Positions 5,689 through 14,624 of a stretch of DNA of 64,000 nt are shown here, piece after piece. Made by a program: the position numbers and the translations under genes. Under the pieces are notes generated by a model that had not been told where the DNA came from, ran no database searches, and saw only the letters and a list, made by a program, of their open reading frames with translations. The DNA is from JAHCHG01 sp965214585 (GTDB lineage Bacteria; Acidobacteriota; Blastocatellia; Pyrinomonadales; Pyrinomonadaceae). Every line of letters starts with the position of its first letter. Within the stretch, counting starts at the first letter, position 1. The stretch spans positions 620,001-684,000 of the forward strand of contig OZ243957.1 in NCBI GenBank assembly GCA_965214585.1. Direction: 5' to 3'.

Positions 5689-8208
5689 ATGAGTAAAAAT
5701 TTAGTTATCGTAGAATCGCCGGCGAAGGCGAAAACAATCAATAAATATCTGGGAAGCGATTACAAAGTAATGGCTTCAATCGGGCATATCAAAGATTTGC
5801 CGACGAAGGAACTCGGCGTTGATGTCGAGAACAATTTCGAGCCGACTTATGAAATTATTCCCGATAAACGCAAGCGAAATAATAAAAAAACCGTTTCCGA
5901 ATTGAAAAAGGCGGCGAAGGCTTCGGACGCGATCTATCTGGCGGGCGATCCTGACCGCGAAGGCGAGGCGATTTGTCAGCATTTGGCGGAAGAATTGACC
6001 AAAAGGAATAAAAAACCCGTGCATCGCGTGATGTTCAACGAGATCACGAAAAAGGCGATTCTCGAAGCGTTTAAGCATCCGACGGAAGTTGATCAAAACT
6101 TGGTTGACGCGCAGCAGGCGAGGCGCGTTTTGGATCGGCTTGTCGGTTACAAAGTTTCGCCGATTTTGTGGAAAACTATCGGCGGAAGGCTTTCGGCGGG
6201 AAGAGTTCAGACGGTTGCCGTGCGCCTCGTTGTTGAACGCGAGCGCGAGATCGAGGCGTTTGTCAAAACTGAATACTGGTCAATTGTGGCAAATTTAGCC
6301 GCGAAACTGCCGCCGAATTTTGACGCGCGGCTTTATAAGGTCGAAGATCAAACGGTTAAACTCGGAAAATTTGACGAAGACGTAAAAGACACGGAAATTC
6401 ACATCAAGGACGAAAAACAGGCGAAATCAATTGTCGAAGAAGCCGAAAAGCAGGATTTTGTCGTTGAAAAAGTTGTGAAAAAGGAGCGCAAACGAAATCC
6501 GACACCGCCGTTTATCACTTCAAAATTGCAGCAGGACGCTTCGCGCCGATTCAGTTTTTCGGTCAAAAAAACGATGATGGTCGCGCAGAAACTTTACGAA
6601 GGAAAAGAACTCGGCTCGGAAGGCGCGGTCGGTTTGATAACTTATATGCGCTCGGATTCGACGAGAGTTTCGCCCGACGCGCTCGAAGGCGTGCGGGAAT
6701 TTATCGGCAAAGATTACGGCGACGAATATCTGCCGAAAAAGCCCAGAATTTACAGTTCCAAAAAGGCTTCGCAAGACGCGCACGAAGCGATTCGTCCGAC
6801 GGACGTGAACCGCACGCCCGAAAGTTTGAAAAAATATCTGAATGCGGAAGAACTCAAACTTTACACGCTTATTTGGCAGAGATTTGTTGCGTCGCAGATG
6901 ATGCCCGCAATTTTCGATCAAACGACGATTGACATAAACGCCGGGCGTTTCACGTTTCGCGCAACGGGTTCGGTGCAGAAATTCGACGGGTTTCTAAAAG
7001 TTTATCAGGAAACTCGCGGACTTTCCGACAAAAAAGATGACGACGAGGACGAAGAAGAAAGAACGCTGCCGCTCGTTGAAGAAAAAGACAAACTGAAACT
7101 CAATTCGATCACGCCGAATCAGCATTCTACCGAACCGCCGCCGCGTTATTCGGAAGCGTCGCTCGTCAAAGTTTTGGAAGAAAAAGGAATCGGCAGACCT
7201 TCGACTTACGCGGCGATTATGGCGACGATTCAGACTAGGGATTACGTCGAAAAGATCGAAGGGCGTTTTCATCCGACGGGACTCGGAACAACCGTTAATG
7301 ATCTGCTCGTCAAGAATTTTGATGAGATTTTCGATACGACCTATACGGCGAAAATGGAACAGGATTTGGACGAGATCGAGGAAGGCAAACTCGATTGGCG
7401 CAATGCGATGAAGGATTTTTACGGGAAATTCTCCAAAAAACTGACAACCGCCGAAGAAAATATTAAAAACACGAAAAAACAGGCGATTCCGACCGATGAA
7501 GTTTGCGAAAATTGCGGCGCGGGAATGGTCATAAAATTCGGCAGATTCGGGCAGTTTCTCGCCTGCGCGACTTATCCCGAATGTAAAACCACACGCGAAG
7601 TTACAAAAAAAGGCGACGGCGAAGCCGAAGGAGAAGCCGAAGAGATCGAACCGTGCGAACTTTGCGGAAAAGATATGGCTTTAAAGCGCGGGCGTTACGG
7701 CACATTTTACGGCTGCACGGGCTACCCGGAATGCAAAAATATTCGCAAAATTGACAAGAAAAGCGGCGAAGCGATCTCGACTCCGCCGCCGGTTGAACTC
7801 GACGAAAAATGTCCGGTTGACGGCGCGAATCTCGTTAAAAGAACCGGACGCTACGGCGAATTCGTCGCCTGCTCGAATTACCCGAAATGTAAATACGTCA
7901 AACGCGAAACAATCGGCATCGCCTGCCCGCGAGCCGGATGCAAAGGCGAACTCGTCGTCAAAAAAACACGGCGCGGCAAAGCGTTTTACGGCTGCTCGAA
8001 TTATCCGAAATGCGACGAAGTTTTCTGGGATAAACCGATTGACAAACCGTGTCCCGAATGCAAAGCTCCGTTCGTTTTGGAAAAGACGACGAAGAAAGAA
8101 GGCACGTTCCGCTATTGCAAAAATGATGAATGTGATTATAAAATAAGCGTCAGCGATTCAACACCAAAATCCGAAAAAGAAGCGGAAGCGAAAACTTCCG
8201 CAAAATAA
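5689..8208 (+). CDS. topA: DNA topoisomerase I
   Basis: 839 aa. Toprim domain at the N-terminus (VIVESPAKAKTI, GDPDREGEAI). The active-site tyrosine is Tyr319 in GLITYMRSDSTRVS. GIGRPSTYAAI lies in the clamp. From about residue 604 the C-terminus carries five Topo_C zinc ribbons: CENCG, CELCG, CPVDG, CPRAGC and CPECK. The third (CPVDGANL...CSNYPKC) lacks one of the usual cysteines. The enzyme relaxes negative supercoils in the cytoplasm. A long acidic linker (DDDEDEEERT) lies near residue 450. Start at ATG 5689; the gene is preceded by a 247-nt gap holding the upstream terminator. Confidence 0.98.
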   Translation: MSKNLVIVESPAKAKTINKYLGSDYKVMASIGHIKDLPTKELGVDVENNFEPTYEIIPDKRKRNNKKTVSELKKAAKASDAIYLAGDPDREGEAICQHLAEELTKRNKKPVHRVMFNEITKKAILEAFKHPTEVDQNLVDAQQARRVLDRLVGYKVSPILWKTIGGRLSAGRVQTVAVRLVVEREREIEAFVKTEYWSIVANLAAKLPPNFDARLYKVEDQTVKLGKFDEDVKDTEIHIKDEKQAKSIVEEAEKQDFVVEKVVKKERKRNPTPPFITSKLQQDASRRFSFSVKKTMMVAQKLYEGKELGSEGAVGLITYMRSDSTRVSPDALEGVREFIGKDYGDEYLPKKPRIYSSKKASQDAHEAIRPTDVNRTPESLKKYLNAEELKLYTLIWQRFVASQMMPAIFDQTTIDINAGRFTFRATGSVQKFDGFLKVYQETRGLSDKKDDDEDEEERTLPLVEEKDKLKLNSITPNQHSTEPPPRYSEASLVKVLEEKGIGRPSTYAAIMATIQTRDYVEKIEGRFHPTGLGTTVNDLLVKNFDEIFDTTYTAKMEQDLDEIEEGKLDWRNAMKDFYGKFSKKLTTAEENIKNTKKQAIPTDEVCENCGAGMVIKFGRFGQFLACATYPECKTTREVTKKGDGEAEGEAEEIEPCELCGKDMALKRGRYGTFYGCTGYPECKNIRKIDKKSGEAISTPPPVELDEKCPVDGANLVKRTGRYGEFVACSNYPKCKYVKRETIGIACPRAGCKGELVVKKTRRGKAFYGCSNYPKCDEVFWDKPIDKPCPECKAPFVLEKTTKKEGTFRYCKNDECDYKISVSDSTPKSEKEAEAKTSAK

Positions 8209-8215
8209 GGTTTGG

Positions 8216-8797
8216 ATGAAAGAAAACATTCAATTTTTGCAGGCATTTATAAAAAATCCTCTAAAAGTCGGCTCGATTGCGCCGTCTTCGCCCGAACTCG
8301 CGCAAAAAATGGTTGAAGGAATCCGCCCGCAGAGAGATTCCGTCGTTTTGGAACTCGGAGTCGGAACGGGCGCAATCACCAAGTTCTTACAGGAAATCAC
8401 GCCTGATTCGGAATCTTACCTCGGCATTGAACTCGACAAAACGCTGGTCAAATCTCTGAATGAAAAATTCCCGAATCTAAAAATCATTCGCGGCAACGCC
8501 TGTAACTTGGCGATGATTCATAAAAAAACAAAAATGGGCAAAGTCGGCTGCATTATTTCGTGCCTTCCGTTCGTTTCGATTCCGAATGACATCGGCGAGA
8601 AAATCTTGTTTGAAATTGATAAATTTATGGAGCAGGGCTGCGTTTTCCGCACATTTCAATACGCTCACGGTTACTATTTCCCTTCCGCGATAAAACTGCG
8701 CGAACATATGCGCGAGCGTTACGGAAAATCGGAAAAAAGCTCTCTTGTCGTTAAAAATATGCCGCCCGCTTACACGCTGACGTGGCGGACAATTTGA
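8216..8797 (+). CDS. Class I SAM-dependent methyltransferase, phospholipid N-methyltransferase-like
   Basis: 193 aa. FLQAFIKNPLKVGSIAPSSP at the N-terminus and the SAM-binding motif VVLELGVGTGAITKFL (about residues 43-58) are typical of the COG3963 phospholipid N-methyltransferase / rRNA adenine methyltransferase-like group. LGIELDKTLVKSL gives the acidic residue that binds the SAM ribose. Family members methylate phosphatidylethanolamine at the membrane, but the substrate cannot be read from sequence. The start is 7 nt after topA, so co-transcription is likely. Confidence 0.78.
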   Translation: MKENIQFLQAFIKNPLKVGSIAPSSPELAQKMVEGIRPQRDSVVLELGVGTGAITKFLQEITPDSESYLGIELDKTLVKSLNEKFPNLKIIRGNACNLAMIHKKTKMGKVGCIISCLPFVSIPNDIGEKILFEIDKFMEQGCVFRTFQYAHGYYFPSAIKLREHMRERYGKSEKSSLVVKNMPPAYTLTWRTI

Positions 8798-8861
8798 GAA
8801 TTTTTTAAATTTTTGTGTTTGTTTCCGCGAAAGATGCGTTTAACTGTTTGCATTTACCACT

Positions 8862-9953
8862 TCAAAAATCCGTTTTATCAAGATCAGCCGCAATTTTCGC
8901 CAAATATTTCACCATTTCGTCAAATTTTGCAAACCTCGGATCGTCGGTTTGCCCTTTTTTGTAACGGTAAAAAATTTGCTGCAAGACAACGGCGAGTTTG
9001 AAAACGGCGAAAACTTCGTAAAATATGAAATTTTCCAAATTTCGTTTGGATTTCTTTTGATAAAGTTCAATCATTTCTTCGCGCGAAAGCCAGCCGTCTT
9101 TTAGCGTTACGGCTTCGAGCGATTCGATTTTCGCGGCATCGGCAAGCTGCGCCCAATGCGTCCAGTAACAGATCAGAATTCCCAGATCAATCAGCGGATC
9201 GCCGATTGCGCTCATTTCCCAATCAAAAACGCCGACGATTTTTTCGCCCGTTTCCGCGTCGAGCATCACATTATCCAACTTGAAATCGCCGTGAACAAGC
9301 GTCGGTTTTTCGCATTCGGCGGGCAGATTTTCGCCGAGCCATTCGGAAAGATATTCCATTTCCGCAAGTTCTTCCGTTTTTGAATTTTCCCAGCGTTTCG
9401 TCCAGCCTTTGACTTGTCTTGCGACAAACCCTTCGGCTTTTCCGAGAGTTGTCAGATTATGTTTTTCAATATCAATTTCGTGTAATTCAACCAAAGCATC
9501 AATCATCGCTTCGCTGATTTTACGGCGTTTCTCCGGTTTATTTTCAATTTCGGCAGGTTCTTTTGTGCGAACAATAATTCCGCCGCGCCGTTCCATCACA
9601 TAAAACGTCGAGCCGATAATCTCCTCATTTTCGCATAACAAAAACGGACGCGGCGCAAGCGTATAAACCGGATGCACGCTTTCTAAAATGCTAAATTCCC
9701 TGCTCATATCGTGCGCTTTCGGCGGAACGCGACCAAACGGCGGACGGCGCAAGACAAATTCCCGTTCGCCGAACCGCAAAAGATAAGTCAAATTGGAATG
9801 CCCGCCGGAAAACTGCTCGACTTCGAGTTTCACATTCTCTTTAAAATCAACGCCCGAAATCTCTTTTAATTTCGGGCGAACATAATTTTCGAGTTTCGCC
9901 CAATCGAGATTTTCGCCTTCCCGCACGGGTTTTGTATCTTTTGAATCTTCCAT
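8862..9953 (-). CDS. Phosphotransferase family protein (APH/ACAD10-like)
   Basis: 363 aa from ATG 9951-9953 (MEDSKDTKPVREGENLDWAK). An upstream extension exists but would overlap the SDR gene deeply and is not used. Kinase-like motifs: FSGGHSNLTYLLRFG, FVLRRPP (nucleotide-site Lys/Arg region), LVHGDFKLDNVML (catalytic loop) and VFDWEMSAIGDPLIDLG (metal-binding Asp). This arrangement matches the aminoglycoside-phosphotransferase-like proteins associated with acyl-CoA dehydrogenase ACAD10/11. The SDR gene ends 11 nt upstream, so the two form an operon and a role in fatty or hydroxy-acid catabolism is plausible. The substrate is unknown. Confidence 0.85.
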   Translation of the reverse strand: MEDSKDTKPVREGENLDWAKLENYVRPKLKEISGVDFKENVKLEVEQFSGGHSNLTYLLRFGEREFVLRRPPFGRVPPKAHDMSREFSILESVHPVYTLAPRPFLLCENEEIIGSTFYVMERRGGIIVRTKEPAEIENKPEKRRKISEAMIDALVELHEIDIEKHNLTTLGKAEGFVARQVKGWTKRWENSKTEELAEMEYLSEWLGENLPAECEKPTLVHGDFKLDNVMLDAETGEKIVGVFDWEMSAIGDPLIDLGILICYWTHWAQLADAAKIESLEAVTLKDGWLSREEMIELYQKKSKRNLENFIFYEVFAVFKLAVVLQQIFYRYKKGQTDDPRFAKFDEMVKYLAKIAADLDKTDF

Positions 9954-9964
9954 TTTTCTACTCT

Positions 9965-10744
9965 CTAAACAATCGTCCCGCCGCCGTCCACAACGAGAAT
10001 TTGTCCGGTGATGTAATTTGACGCTTCCGACGCGAGAAAAACCGCCGCGCCTTTTAATTCGCCTTCTTTGCCGACGCGCGGAATCGGGTTCGTTTTTTCG
10101 ATAAATCCTTCGAGATGCTCGATCACGGCATCGGCGAGGCGCGAGTGAAAAAATCCCGGCGCAATGGCGTTGACGCGAATGTTTTGTCTGCCCCAAGTCG
10201 CCGCAAGTTCCCTAGTCAAACCGAAAAGTCCGGCTTTACTTGCCGCGTAACCGGCATAATGCGGACCGTTCGCGCTCGACATCAAACCGGCAACCGACGA
10301 GATATTTATAATGCTTCCGCCGCCGCCGTTTTCAATCATAATTTTTCCCGCCGCCTGCGCGAAAATAAACGCGCCCGTTAAATTTACATCCAAAACCTTC
10401 TGCCATTTTTCAAGCGGCATATCTTCCGGTTTTGCGCCCCAAGAAATGCCGGCGTTGTTGATCAAAATGTCAATCGTTCCGAATTTTTCGACGGTTTTTT
10501 CCACGACGTTTTGAACCTGTTCGATTTTTGTAACGTCGCATAATTCCGCTTCCGCCCGAAAACCTCTGCCGCGAAATTCCTCAATTGTCGGCGCAAGCCA
10601 TTCGTCGCGTCTGGCGCACAACATCAAATTCGCGCCCGCTTCCGCCAAACCTTCCGCCATTTCCTTGCCAAGCCCGCGCGAACCGCCGGTTACAATCGCT
10701 GTTTTTCCGCTTAAATCGAATAATTCTTTGATATTTTTTGTCAT
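9965..10744 (-). CDS. SDR family oxidoreductase
   Basis: 259 aa, classical short-chain dehydrogenase. Cofactor motif TGGSRGLG at 19-26, NNAG at 96-99, catalytic serine in INISS, YAASK at 166-170, and C-terminal ITGQILVVDGGGTIV. It reduces or oxidises a hydroxyl/keto substrate with NAD(P); FabG- or gluconate-dehydrogenase-like enzymes look the same, so the substrate is open. First gene of a two-gene minus-strand operon with the phosphotransferase. A 36-bp perfect inverted repeat begins 13 nt upstream of its start codon. Confidence 0.92.
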   Translation of the reverse strand: MTKNIKELFDLSGKTAIVTGGSRGLGKEMAEGLAEAGANLMLCARRDEWLAPTIEEFRGRGFRAEAELCDVTKIEQVQNVVEKTVEKFGTIDILINNAGISWGAKPEDMPLEKWQKVLDVNLTGAFIFAQAAGKIMIENGGGGSIINISSVAGLMSSANGPHYAGYAASKAGLFGLTRELAATWGRQNIRVNAIAPGFFHSRLADAVIEHLEGFIEKTNPIPRVGKEGELKGAAVFLASEASNYITGQILVVDGGGTIV

Positions 10745-10756
10745 AATATTTTATAC

Positions 10757-10903
10757 AGAAAGGCGGAAACCCGACAGTTATGGAGGGTGCTGTTTATTAA
10801 CCGAAATTTTAGTAAATAAACGGCACTTGCAACGTTTTTTTTTAAAATCAACATTCTTCTGTTCGATCAGCACCCTCCATAACTGTCGGGTTTCCGCCTT
10901 TCT
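10757..10903. repeat. 36-bp perfect inverted repeat, family A (first copy)
   Basis: The arm 10757-10792 (AGAAAGGCGGAAACCCGACA...) is perfectly complementary to 10868-10903; the loop is 75 nt. The core of about 30 nt recurs as an inverted repeat at 28904-29051. It lies between the SDR start and the end of the leftward gene 10942-12414. There is no U-tract. Confidence 0.97.
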
Positions 10904-10941
10904 CGTCAAATCAACTTTTACAAATCAACAATTAACCTTCC

Positions 10942-12414
10942 CTACAATCTTTCCCTTTTCAAAACCTTCAGATTTTCGCGCCAGTTTTCCGCTAAATCAA
11001 ATTTATAAATCTCAAGTTCGGGCGAGATTGTTTTGGCTAAAAACCAAAAATCCCAATGAAAACTCAGAGTCGGCGCGACCAAGTAAATTATCGTCGGATG
11101 ATCGGAAATTTCCAAATCGCCGAAGATTTTTGCTTTTTGCAGATTGCCGTTTCGCCTCTGCCGTTCAATTTTTCGCCAGTAATCGGCGGCTTGAAAAATC
11201 ATTTCGCGGTCTGGCGCAACTTTCAGTTCGATAATAATTAAACGCCCGTCGCGGCGCAGCGCGAGCAGATCAATTTTATCGTTTGAAGCGCGAAATTGAT
11301 TGTAGATCGGCGATAAGATCAAGTTCGCGTCAAGCAGTTTGACGTTGCGCCGCAAAACCGATTCGAGCCACGCTTCGGAGGCAAGGCGAAAAAGCGCGTG
11401 GCGTTTATATTCCGAATCAAAACGCCTATAAATTTTCAGATCGGCGATCAGTTTTTCAAATTCTTCCCAATTTTCATCAGCCAAAATGCGCTTTTCGCGC
11501 TCGATTCCGAACCAAGATTTTTCCTTGTCCGCCAATTTTCTAACACGCGCAAACGGCAAACCCGAATAGCGCAGAGTTTCGCCGTTTTTTGTAAAAATAT
11601 GATCAATCGCGTCGGGCGCAAACTCGATTATTTCCCGCGCCGTTCGGCTCAAATTCGTATTTTCGGCAAGTTTTAACTTTGCCGTCTTTCCTGAAAATAA
11701 ATTTTTTATTTCTAAGTTTTCGAGATGTTTTATTTTCTGCTTTTTTGAATTTGCCGCCGAAATTTCGCAAATTTTAATTTTGCTTTTCCAATTTTCATTT
11801 AAAAGCGCGTGAAGTTTCTGCAAATTCCTCGCGGCTTTTTTTTCCGCCAAAATCCAAATTTCATTAATCGGATTTTTTCTGCGCTTTTGCAGTTTTCTAA
11901 GCCGAATTATCGCCGTCGAAACGTAAACTTCGGCGACGATTGTATCGGAAACATCGGCTAACGCGGCGATTTGTTTTTTGTTCCGCTCGAAAATTATATT
12001 TGCAAAACGCCCGTTTTCCTTGTTCAAATTAACGCGGACGAGTTTTAATTTTTCGATTTCAGCAACGAGCAGATTTCCTAATTCGTTGGCTTTTTCAAGT
12101 CTTGCAAGTTCAACCGCTTCGCCCAGTTCTTTCGCCGAAATGCGCGGCACGAATCGGACTTTTTCAGTTTCCTTACCAAAATTTCTCGTTAAATTAAGCT
12201 GAATTTCATTTTTAACTTGCTCAAATTCCTCAATACGCCACGTTTTGAAACCTTCGCCGCTCAAAAAACTTATTAAAATTCTGTCCGCTTTTTCGGCAAG
12301 TTCGATCTCGTCATTTCGCAAGGCGAAAGATTTTCCCGTTTGTTGAATCAAAAGCCATTCTTTATGAATTTTGAAAAGTTCTGTGAGTTTTTTAAAGACT
12401 TTTTTAAAGTTCAT
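10942..12414 (-). CDS. Hypothetical protein with PD-(D/E)XK nuclease-like C-terminus
   Basis: 490 aa, very rich in Lys, Glu and Leu, no signal peptide. I do not recognise the N-terminal 350 residues; they contain long charged helices. Near residues 395-425 the sequence KIDLLALRRDGRLIIIELK gives an Asp followed by E-L-K at the spacing of a PD-(D/E)XK nuclease core, then a Q-A-A-D-Y motif like the helix after the core in such folds. A nuclease or DNA-binding role is therefore possible but unproven. It starts at ATG 12412-12414. The repeat-rich gap after the SGNH gene separates it from its upstream neighbour. Confidence 0.6.
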   Translation of the reverse strand: MNFKKVFKKLTELFKIHKEWLLIQQTGKSFALRNDEIELAEKADRILISFLSGEGFKTWRIEEFEQVKNEIQLNLTRNFGKETEKVRFVPRISAKELGEAVELARLEKANELGNLLVAEIEKLKLVRVNLNKENGRFANIIFERNKKQIAALADVSDTIVAEVYVSTAIIRLRKLQKRRKNPINEIWILAEKKAARNLQKLHALLNENWKSKIKICEISAANSKKQKIKHLENLEIKNLFSGKTAKLKLAENTNLSRTAREIIEFAPDAIDHIFTKNGETLRYSGLPFARVRKLADKEKSWFGIEREKRILADENWEEFEKLIADLKIYRRFDSEYKRHALFRLASEAWLESVLRRNVKLLDANLILSPIYNQFRASNDKIDLLALRRDGRLIIIELKVAPDREMIFQAADYWRKIERQRRNGNLQKAKIFGDLEISDHPTIIYLVAPTLSFHWDFWFLAKTISPELEIYKFDLAENWRENLKVLKRERL

Positions 12415-12425
12415 AATTTACAACA

Positions 12426-12586
12426 ATCAGAACAGGGAGCGATAGCGACTTGGTAAAAATCAGAACAGGGAGCGATAGCGACTTGGTAAGTTTTTTAACC
12501 TGTTTAACTGCATAGTTTAACCCATTCGCTATCGCTCACGGTTCTGATTAGGTTTAACCTATTCGCTATCGCTCACGGCTCTGACT
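12426..12586. repeat. Doubled inverted repeat: two direct copies per arm (GAGCGATAGCGA type)
   Basis: Two direct 33-nt copies (ATCAGAACAGGGAGCGATAG...) start at 12426 and 12459. Two copies of the complementary word (AACCCATTCGCTATCGCTCA...) lie at 12519-12549 and 12556-12586. The last copy enters the SGNH hydrolase gene and supplies its final residues and TAG stop (12566-12568). Confidence 0.93.
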
Positions 12587-13318
12587 GGAAAGCAAGAACT
12601 CGACCATTGCTTCCGCCCATAAATCGTAGCCGAGTTTTGACGGGTGAATTCCGTCGCTGAAAAAATCGTCTTCGACTCGTTTTATATCGTCAAAATAATA
12701 GACGTTTTCCATTTCGGCGGCTAAATTTTGCAAATTGAAATGATGAAGTTTGGCAAGGCGCGACAGAACGTAGCGCAGCGGATTCGGCAAAGCGATGAAA
12801 TCTCTGACCATCGGAACATTGGCGAGAAAAATCGTCGCGTGCGGATATTTTGAATGGAGAATTTCGAGAAGCCGCGACATATTTCTGCGCCATTTTTTCG
12901 GACTCGAAAGTTCAAAAACATCGTTTCCGCCAAGCGCGACCAAGATTAAATCCAAATTTTCTTCGGGCAAAACGGGAACAAGTCTTTCGAGCGTTCCTTC
13001 GACATTGATTCCGCTTTCGCCGACGGCTTGCCAATGAACTGTTTTACTCAAATTTACGCTTAAATGTTTGGCAAATTGTCCGGTCAATGCTTCGTTATGA
13101 TTTTTCGCGCCGACTCCGGCAACAGTTGATTCGCCGACGGCGAGAATTTTTATTGATTCAGCCGCTTCGCCGATCTTGCCGATTATTTCGCCTTCCGCGT
13201 CCGGCAGTCTGCCGACTTTGTAGCGGACAAATTTTCCCTGCGCGTATAAAAACGGGAAAAACGGGCTGACAAATATGCCGCCTAAAATATATTTTGTCTG
13301 CCATTTTTTTATGCTCAT
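12566..13318 (-). CDS. SGNH/GDSL hydrolase family protein
   Basis: 250 aa. Block I ILAVGESTVAGVGA places the catalytic Ser near residue 63. The oxyanion Asn is in LVALGGNDVFEL and the catalytic Asp/His pair in DGIHPSKLGYDLWA. This is the SGNH-fold esterase/lipase layout. The N-terminus has one short hydrophobic stretch (YILGGIFVSPFFPFLYA) that may anchor it. The C-terminal SQSRER and the stop codon are encoded by the arm of an inverted repeat, so the original end may have been altered. The substrate is unknown. Confidence 0.88.
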   Translation of the reverse strand: MSIKKWQTKYILGGIFVSPFFPFLYAQGKFVRYKVGRLPDAEGEIIGKIGEAAESIKILAVGESTVAGVGAKNHNEALTGQFAKHLSVNLSKTVHWQAVGESGINVEGTLERLVPVLPEENLDLILVALGGNDVFELSSPKKWRRNMSRLLEILHSKYPHATIFLANVPMVRDFIALPNPLRYVLSRLAKLHHFNLQNLAAEMENVYYFDDIKRVEDDFFSDGIHPSKLGYDLWAEAMVEFLLSSQSRER

Positions 13319-13332
13319 CGTTTTCTAAATAT

Positions 13333-13365
13333 ACGCATCGGCTTACGCGCGACGCTACTGACCTT
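13333..13365. repeat. Solo half-copy of the CGCATCGGCT...GACGCTACTGAC arm
   Basis: The sequence ACGCATCGGCTTACGCGCGA followed by CGCTACTGACC is a diverged copy of one arm of the inverted repeat at 27491-27570. No complementary arm is close by. It lies in the divergent gap between the SGNH and lipoprotein genes. Confidence 0.75.
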
Positions 13366-13419
13366 TATATTCTGCGTTATCGCTTGCCCGAAATCAATAT
13401 GTTAAGATTTTAATTTACG

Positions 13420-14139
13420 ATGTTTTCGCCGAAATCAATTAAATTTTTATTTTATTTTCTGCTAATTTCGGCGATTTCCGCGTCGTGTTCTTACTGGCAG
13501 AAAACTGAACCTTCCGTGCCTGATGCGAACACTTTTGAAGCCGTCGAAATAAAAAGCGAAGTGCCGTTTTCGACAAAAGAACCCGAAAGTTTTCAAGCGG
13601 AAATTGTTGTCACGACAGGCGGAACGGAAAGCAGATATTTTATCGCGCGAAACGGCAAAAATCGTCGGACGGATTTTAATTCGGGCGGAAAAAACGAGCA
13701 TTTATTTGTGCAGAACGAAAACGGCGGAAAATTTAGGGCTTTGCCGAACAAAAAAATTTACGCGGAAACGGACGATCCGACGAGCGTTGTCGGTCAGATT
13801 TCCGACAATCTTATAAATTCTTTAACGACTCAATGGCTGAATCGGAAAGCGGACGCAAAATTTTCAAGTTTGGGAACGGAAAATAACTTAAAAAAATATC
13901 TGGTAATTTTAGGCGACGGCGGAAATTCGGAATCAATTATTTACGTTGACGACAAAATCGGTTTGCCCGTCAAACAAGAGTTTTACAGCGTAAACGGCGG
14001 AAAGAAAACTTTGCAATACAAAGTAGAATTGAAAAATATCAAATTGCAGGCGAGCGCAGAATTATTTGAAATTCCCAACGATTACCGCAAAGTTTCGCGG
14101 GAACAATTCAGAAAAATTTTGAGAAAAGGCGGAAAATAA
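13420..14139 (+). CDS. Putative outer-membrane or periplasmic lipoprotein
   Basis: 239 aa. Signal peptide with lipobox: hydrophobic FLFYFLLISAISAS followed by Cys23, so Lgt and LspA (both encoded in this window) would process it. The mature part is beta-rich and resembles the LolA/DUF4412-like fold (repeated strands such as SRYFIARNGKNRRTDF and YFDDKIGLPVKQEF-like segments), but there is no decisive motif. Function unknown; binding of a lipid or lipoprotein is a guess from the general look. Transcribed rightward; the thioesterase follows within 2-60 nt depending on its start. Confidence 0.72.
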   Translation: MFSPKSIKFLFYFLLISAISASCSYWQKTEPSVPDANTFEAVEIKSEVPFSTKEPESFQAEIVVTTGGTESRYFIARNGKNRRTDFNSGGKNEHLFVQNENGGKFRALPNKKIYAETDDPTSVVGQISDNLINSLTTQWLNRKADAKFSSLGTENNLKKYLVILGDGGNSESIIYVDDKIGLPVKQEFYSVNGGKKTLQYKVELKNIKLQASAELFEIPNDYRKVSREQFRKILRKGGK

Positions 14140-14140
14140 T

Positions 14141-14548
14141 ATTTTAGACGAAAAACTTTTTGAAAAAGCGCAGCAGGTTTTTGCGACGATTCCGTTTGTG
14201 CAATTGGTCGGAATGGAATTGACCGAGATGCGCGACGGCGAAGCGACAGTAAATTTGAAAATGCGTTCCGAACTGCGCCAGCCGCACGGACTTCTGCACG
14301 GCGGCGCGACGGCTTCCGTGATTGATACGGCGATGGCTTTTGCCGTTATTACAAAAATTTCGCGTGAGGAAAAGGCTTCGACGGTTGATTTGAATGTTCA
14401 TTATCTGCGCCCCGTTTCGGAAGGCGAAATTTCCTGCACGGCAAAAATCGTCAAGGCGGGAAAAACACTTCTGACAGTTTCGGCGGAAGTTTTCGACGAC
14501 GAGAAAAAGCTGGTCGCAACCGCGCTTTCGACTTATATGAAAGTTTGA
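14141..14548 (+). CDS. PaaI family thioesterase (hotdog fold)
   Basis: The core GLLHGGATASVIDTAMAFAV and VDLNVHYLRPV are the conserved hotdog/PaaI motifs, with Asp in the HGG...D helix. It hydrolyses acyl- or aryl-CoA thioesters. The first ATG/GTG start in frame is GTG 14198 (116 aa), but the frame is open upstream and encodes LDEKLFEKAQQVFATIPFVQ, the usual N-terminal helix. With a rare ATT start at 14141, preceded by AAGGCGG, it would be 135 aa, the normal family length. I give the longer form with reservation. The lipoprotein gene ends just 1 nt upstream. Confidence 0.8.
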   Translation: MLDEKLFEKAQQVFATIPFVQLVGMELTEMRDGEATVNLKMRSELRQPHGLLHGGATASVIDTAMAFAVITKISREEKASTVDLNVHYLRPVSEGEISCTAKIVKAGKTLLTVSAEVFDDEKKLVATALSTYMKV

Positions 14549-14549
14549 A

Positions 14550-14608
14550 AATAGTAAATGGTAAATCGCAAATACAAAAAAACTATTTACGATTTACCAT
14601 TTACTATT
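14550..14608. repeat. 19-bp inverted repeat, GTAAATGG family
   Basis: AATAGTAAATGGTAAATCG (14550-14568) is perfectly complementary to 14590-14608, with a 21-nt loop. The word is then repeated once more directly (ACTATTTACGATTTACC). It starts 1 nt after the thioesterase stop codon and ends before the ABC exporter. Confidence 0.92.
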
Positions 14609-14624
14609 TACGATTTACCAACTT

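Noticed and set aside
8862..10196. Longer start of the phosphotransferase gene (444 aa)
   Set aside because: The extension overlaps the SDR gene in another frame and shows no family similarity; ATG 9951-9953 gives the normal N-terminus 11 nt after the SDR stop.
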